From Phycisphaerae bacterium (GTDB taxonomy: Bacteria; Planctomycetota; Phycisphaerae; Sedimentisphaerales; Anaerohalosphaeraceae), in assembly GCA_018052735.1 (NCBI GenBank), contig JAGPMT010000006.1, positions 1 to 64,000 of the forward strand: DNA of 64,000 bases, written 5' to 3'. Shown here in pieces: positions 61,148-64,000 of the stretch. The position numbers were made by a program, and so were the translations under genes. The notes beneath the pieces were generated by a model. The model searched no databases, was not told the origin of the DNA, and saw nothing but the letters and a program-made list of their open reading frames with translations. The stretch's first letter is position 1. Every line of letters begins with the position of its first letter.

Positions 61148-63777
61148 CTGAAGATCCTTTCCAGCCCGCGCTGAATTTCCTTCTCCAGCAGCTGCTGCCC
61201 CTGCTTTTCAATCAGCTTGGCAGGATTGATTTTAGGACGAAGCAGCGATCCTTCAATCGGAACGGTGACTGTATTTTTATCCACAGGAATCTCGACATCC
61301 ATCGTCAGCGTTTTATCCAGCCCGACTTTCCCCCTAAAATGAAGCGGCGTATTTCCCACATCCACCTGCATATCCTTATAACTGACAACACCTTTTTCGA
61401 CCGAAAAATCGGTCGGTCGAACAGTCAGCATCACGGAATCGCCGGCATTCAGCAGCGTCAGCAGCTGGCCAAGAAAATCACCCGCCTGCATTCTGAGCGA
61501 TTCGATGCCGAATGTTCCCTTGAGCGTCAGCAGCATCATATCCTTGCCCGACAGCGGAAGAACCATCTGCTGTGAGCTGAAGCTCAGTATGCCGCTGGTC
61601 TTGACAGCGTTGGCAAAAATCGGACTGGTATACAGCAGCATGGCCTGTGAAAGGGTATCATTGAGCGCAATCTTATCCAAAATTGTCATCGGCTGCTTGA
61701 GGCGAAACAGAAGCGGCTCTTCCGCCAGATTCATCGTCCCGGCAAACTGAAGCTTTCCGCCGTTGACAGTGGTCTGGGGAATCGTCAGATCCACAAGCCC
61801 CTTGACAATATTCAGCTTCACATCGGTTGGACCGAAATTGAGACCGAAATAGCTGGCGCTGTCAAAACCCACAGATCCGGCTGCATTGAGATTGGCCTTC
61901 ATCAATTCGGGCTTGTCGGTCGGATATTCGGAATCAAAATGAAATGTATCCTTGCGCGCTCCTTTTACCGACAGTCCTTCCGGCAGATACATTGAAGCAA
62001 ATGCAGAAAGCGCCTGCCAGTCATAGTGAGCCTCCACGTCCCCTGATATCCGGGTCAGACTGCTGCTGACTTTTTTTTTAACTTCCCCTTTGGTGATGCT
62101 GATAAGCGTCTGGCCCGCAGCCCCTTTCAGGTCAAAAGCCCCAATATCTATCGTCTGCTGTTCTGTATCCAGAACAATATCGCATTTCAGCGTTATCCGG
62201 TCCTGAATAAACGGTTCGCCGGCTTTCGGGATGATTTTTAAGCCGTCAACTTTTGTATTTTCGGACTGCAGCCGCATCTGCGAACCCGCCGTAGCCGCTT
62301 TCAGCGTCGCATCCAGCAGACCGGCTATCTGCATCCCTTCCGGCACCTCGGCAAAAACTTGAGCAAACGGCCATGCCTTGGCAAGGTCAATCTGTGCGCT
62401 GGCATCTGCTGAGATAGTCTTTTCCCCGGCCTCCCCCATTGGAACCACCACATTCGATATTTTCACTGCACCCACAGGCGGGGCGGTCATATTGGCCATG
62501 GCCACCCGGAGCTGATTTTTGGCCTGATCGACGGTGCAGTCAAATTCCAGCGCATCAACATTCGTTTTGGGGGTTTCGACATCTCCCTTCCGGACAATCA
62601 GTTCTCGGACGGTCCCCTTGCCGGCGGCCTTAATCTCCTGCTCTTTCATCAGGACTTTGCCGCGCAGATCCAGCATTCCCCTCATCGAAAGCCCGCCCAT
62701 ATCCGCAAACTGGGCAATCAGATTCTGGGTCTGTGCTAAATCGGCGTCAACAGCATAATCGATTGCTTCTGCGGTGCCGGAACAATTGACATTGAAAAAC
62801 TCCGAAGCAACAGCGAATTTGTCAATTTTGATTCCCGAATCCTGCTGGGCAGCCGAGACCGTCACAGTAATCGGCTTGGCGGTTTTAATCTGCTGCTGGC
62901 CGGTCCCCTGTGAAAAATTATCAATTGTTGCCGTAAGGAAGGCTTGCCCGACTGCATTATTCTGAATTGCAATCGTTCCTTCGGCATTCAAGACACCTGC
63001 GATATCAACTGTCTTGCCTGCCAGTGCAAACAACGGCTTAAGCGAGGCAAGCTGCAGCTTATCAATCTTCACATCAAAGGCGCCTTCTTTGAGTTTCCAG
63101 CCGGTTTTATCGGTTGTTGCCTGCCCTTTGGCCGACAGGGCTGCCGGCTCTCCCTGCCCAACAACATTCATGGATACATCCAGCATGGATCGCTGTCCGG
63201 CGGCTGCCAGATTCACAACCGAAGCAATATTCGTAAAAGAAACCGCCTGCGGCACATCCCCGCCTAATTCCACTGTTGCCCTGCCGTCCACAAGCTCCAG
63301 ATTGATTTGATGAATCGGAAAAGCAGACGGCGTTGCGGATTGCTGCCCGCTTTCACGCTTTTGGGTTTTTCCAGCCGGTTCCTGAACCGCAGGAATCTTC
63401 ACATAAACATCGGGGCCTTCAATCAGCGTTTTGCCCAGATTGATTTTGCCGCCCAGCAGGGCCCAGTATTGCGGCTGGGTTTCCAGCCGGCGGACTTTGA
63501 CCGAAGCCATTCCTGCATTGTCGGCATAAGACAGATTGGTCAGATGGATGCCTTTGAACCAGCCGATAGAGAAATCGTCCATCTGGACCTTTCCATCCAC
63601 CGATTGATTGATTTTGCTTAACAGAAATTGCGTCCCGCCGGCGGATGACAAAAACAGCGGTATCCCGAACAATATCAGCACTGCCAAGCCGGCGATGGAA
63701 ACCAGCCCCCACACGATAAACCATACCCTGCGGTTTGATGGTTTGGGCTTTTCTGCACTACTTGTCTGGCCGCTCAT
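61144..63777 (-). CDS. AsmA-like membrane-anchored protein
   Basis: An 877-residue protein with one N-terminal membrane segment (about 19-42) and a long beta-rich remainder with repeating amphipathic strands, resembling the AsmA/TamB superfamily of lipid-transfer-type bridges. The last part includes FRGKVGLDKTLTMDVEIPV and a C-terminal lysine-rich helix. Such proteins move phospholipids between membranes in Gram-negative bacteria. It follows frr by about 17 bases. Confidence 0.75.
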   Translation of the reverse strand: MSGQTSSAEKPKPSNRRVWFIVWGLVSIAGLAVLILFGIPLFLSSAGGTQFLLSKINQSVDGKVQMDDFSIGWFKGIHLTNLSYADNAGMASVKVRRLETQPQYWALLGGKINLGKTLIEGPDVYVKIPAVQEPAGKTQKRESGQQSATPSAFPIHQINLELVDGRATVELGGDVPQAVSFTNIASVVNLAAAGQRSMLDVSMNVVGQGEPAALSAKGQATTDKTGWKLKEGAFDVKIDKLQLASLKPLFALAGKTVDIAGVLNAEGTIAIQNNAVGQAFLTATIDNFSQGTGQQQIKTAKPITVTVSAAQQDSGIKIDKFAVASEFFNVNCSGTAEAIDYAVDADLAQTQNLIAQFADMGGLSMRGMLDLRGKVLMKEQEIKAAGKGTVRELIVRKGDVETPKTNVDALEFDCTVDQAKNQLRVAMANMTAPPVGAVKISNVVVPMGEAGEKTISADASAQIDLAKAWPFAQVFAEVPEGMQIAGLLDATLKAATAGSQMRLQSENTKVDGLKIIPKAGEPFIQDRITLKCDIVLDTEQQTIDIGAFDLKGAAGQTLISITKGEVKKKVSSSLTRISGDVEAHYDWQALSAFASMYLPEGLSVKGARKDTFHFDSEYPTDKPELMKANLNAAGSVGFDSASYFGLNFGPTDVKLNIVKGLVDLTIPQTTVNGGKLQFAGTMNLAEEPLLFRLKQPMTILDKIALNDTLSQAMLLYTSPIFANAVKTSGILSFSSQQMVLPLSGKDMMLLTLKGTFGIESLRMQAGDFLGQLLTLLNAGDSVMLTVRPTDFSVEKGVVSYKDMQVDVGNTPLHFRGKVGLDKTLTMDVEIPVDKNTVTVPIEGSLLRPKINPAKLIEKQGQQLLEKEIQRGLERIFR

Positions 63778-63794
63778 TGCTGGCCCCTTTCCGA

Positions 63795-64000
63795 TTAATT
63801 GGTCATAATTTCTTCAGACTTATGCTTGATAATCGAATCCACCTCATCGATGAACTTTTTGGTCAATGTATCTATTGTCTCTTTGGCCTTCTTGCAGTCG
63901 TCTTCCGTAATTGTCTTGTTTTTCTGCTCATCATCCAGCTGCTTGTTGGCATCCCGCCGGATATTGCGGATGCTGACTTTGGTTTTTTCGCCCATCTGCT
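63795..64000 (-). CDS. frr: Ribosome recycling factor, C-terminal part
   Basis: The end of a leftward gene that enters at the right edge. The visible 68 residues include KVSIRNIRRDANKQLDDEQK and a long helix ending SIIKHKSEEIM, matching the C-terminal helix of RRF. RRF with EF-G splits ribosomes after termination. The frame is open through the edge; the ATG at 63995 is internal to the family alignment and not the true start. Confidence 0.92.
   Translation of the reverse strand, partial: QMGEKTKVSIRNIRRDANKQLDDEQKNKTITEDDCKKAKETIDTLTKKFIDEVDSIIKHKSEEIMTN

Noticed and set aside
1-64000. CRISPR arrays, rRNA genes, insertion sequences
   Set aside because: No regularly spaced repeats, no rRNA-like sequence and no transposase gene were seen anywhere in the window.

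Overview
The window looks like chromosomal DNA of a bacterium in the Planctomycetota, most likely class Phycisphaerae (Sedimentisphaerales-like). That placement is inferred from gene content: a DUF1549/DUF1553 - DUF1501 - PPC-domain operon, the short basic protein shared by Planctomycetes, Verrucomicrobia and Chlamydiae, a secreted dockerin protein, and SPFH proteins next to a metal P-type ATPase. There are no rRNA genes, CRISPR arrays or recognisable insertion sequences.

Layout. 1-678 is GC-rich and unlike the rest. It holds the start of a leftward gene running off the window edge and abuts a tRNA-Asn gene, so it is probably the end of an integrated element. 869-2666: a Ser/Thr kinase overlapping a PPP-like phosphatase, behind a promoter with a perfect palindrome at its start site. 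2690-6380: lepA and a YgiQ-type radical SAM protein. 6414-12101: a CAU tRNA followed by a tight operon of a cytosolic GH20 hexosaminidase, anmK, murQ and a sodium/solute symporter (cell-wall amino-sugar recycling). 12076-22016: araB-araD-araA-xylA-symporter-xylB in one leftward operon with a divergent XylR-like regulator. 22107-25997: a Tat-exported nitroreductase, a YycJ-like metallo-hydrolase, an aminotransferase, the short basic protein and a SPOR-like membrane protein.

26168-32023: the classical rpmF-plsX-fabH-fabD-fabG-acpP-fabF lipid cluster with a main promoter, an internal promoter before acpP and a strong terminator. 32042-42736: seven closely packed leftward genes, namely three SPFH proteins, a Zn/Cd-type P1B ATPase, an ABC-2 ATPase/permease pair and an anchored helical protein; a second ABC-2 permease diverges from the top. 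44364-46363: a GNAT of the short N-acetylglutamate-synthase type and a MATE pump. 46391-51772: the planctomycete PPC/DUF1501/DUF1549 operon. 52064-54719: a tandem Rid-domain protein and a repeat-bearing dockerin protein. 54914-64000: an rRNA methyltransferase-like protein, a YchF-like GTPase, an orphan fumarase beta subunit, a siroheme-synthase dehydrogenase domain, YjbQ, LysE, YihY/BrkB, an AsmA-like protein and the C-terminus of frr.

Together the genes suggest a heterotroph living on plant-type polysaccharides: pentose uptake and isomerisation into the pentose phosphate pathway, amino-sugar recycling and secreted dockerin proteins, set among core lipid and translation genes. The parts most worth following up are the SPFH/metal-ATPase/ABC locus, the kinase-phosphatase pair with its palindromic control region, the dockerin repeat protein, and the element boundary at the left edge. 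All functions are read from sequence motifs and remembered family features; no database search was run.
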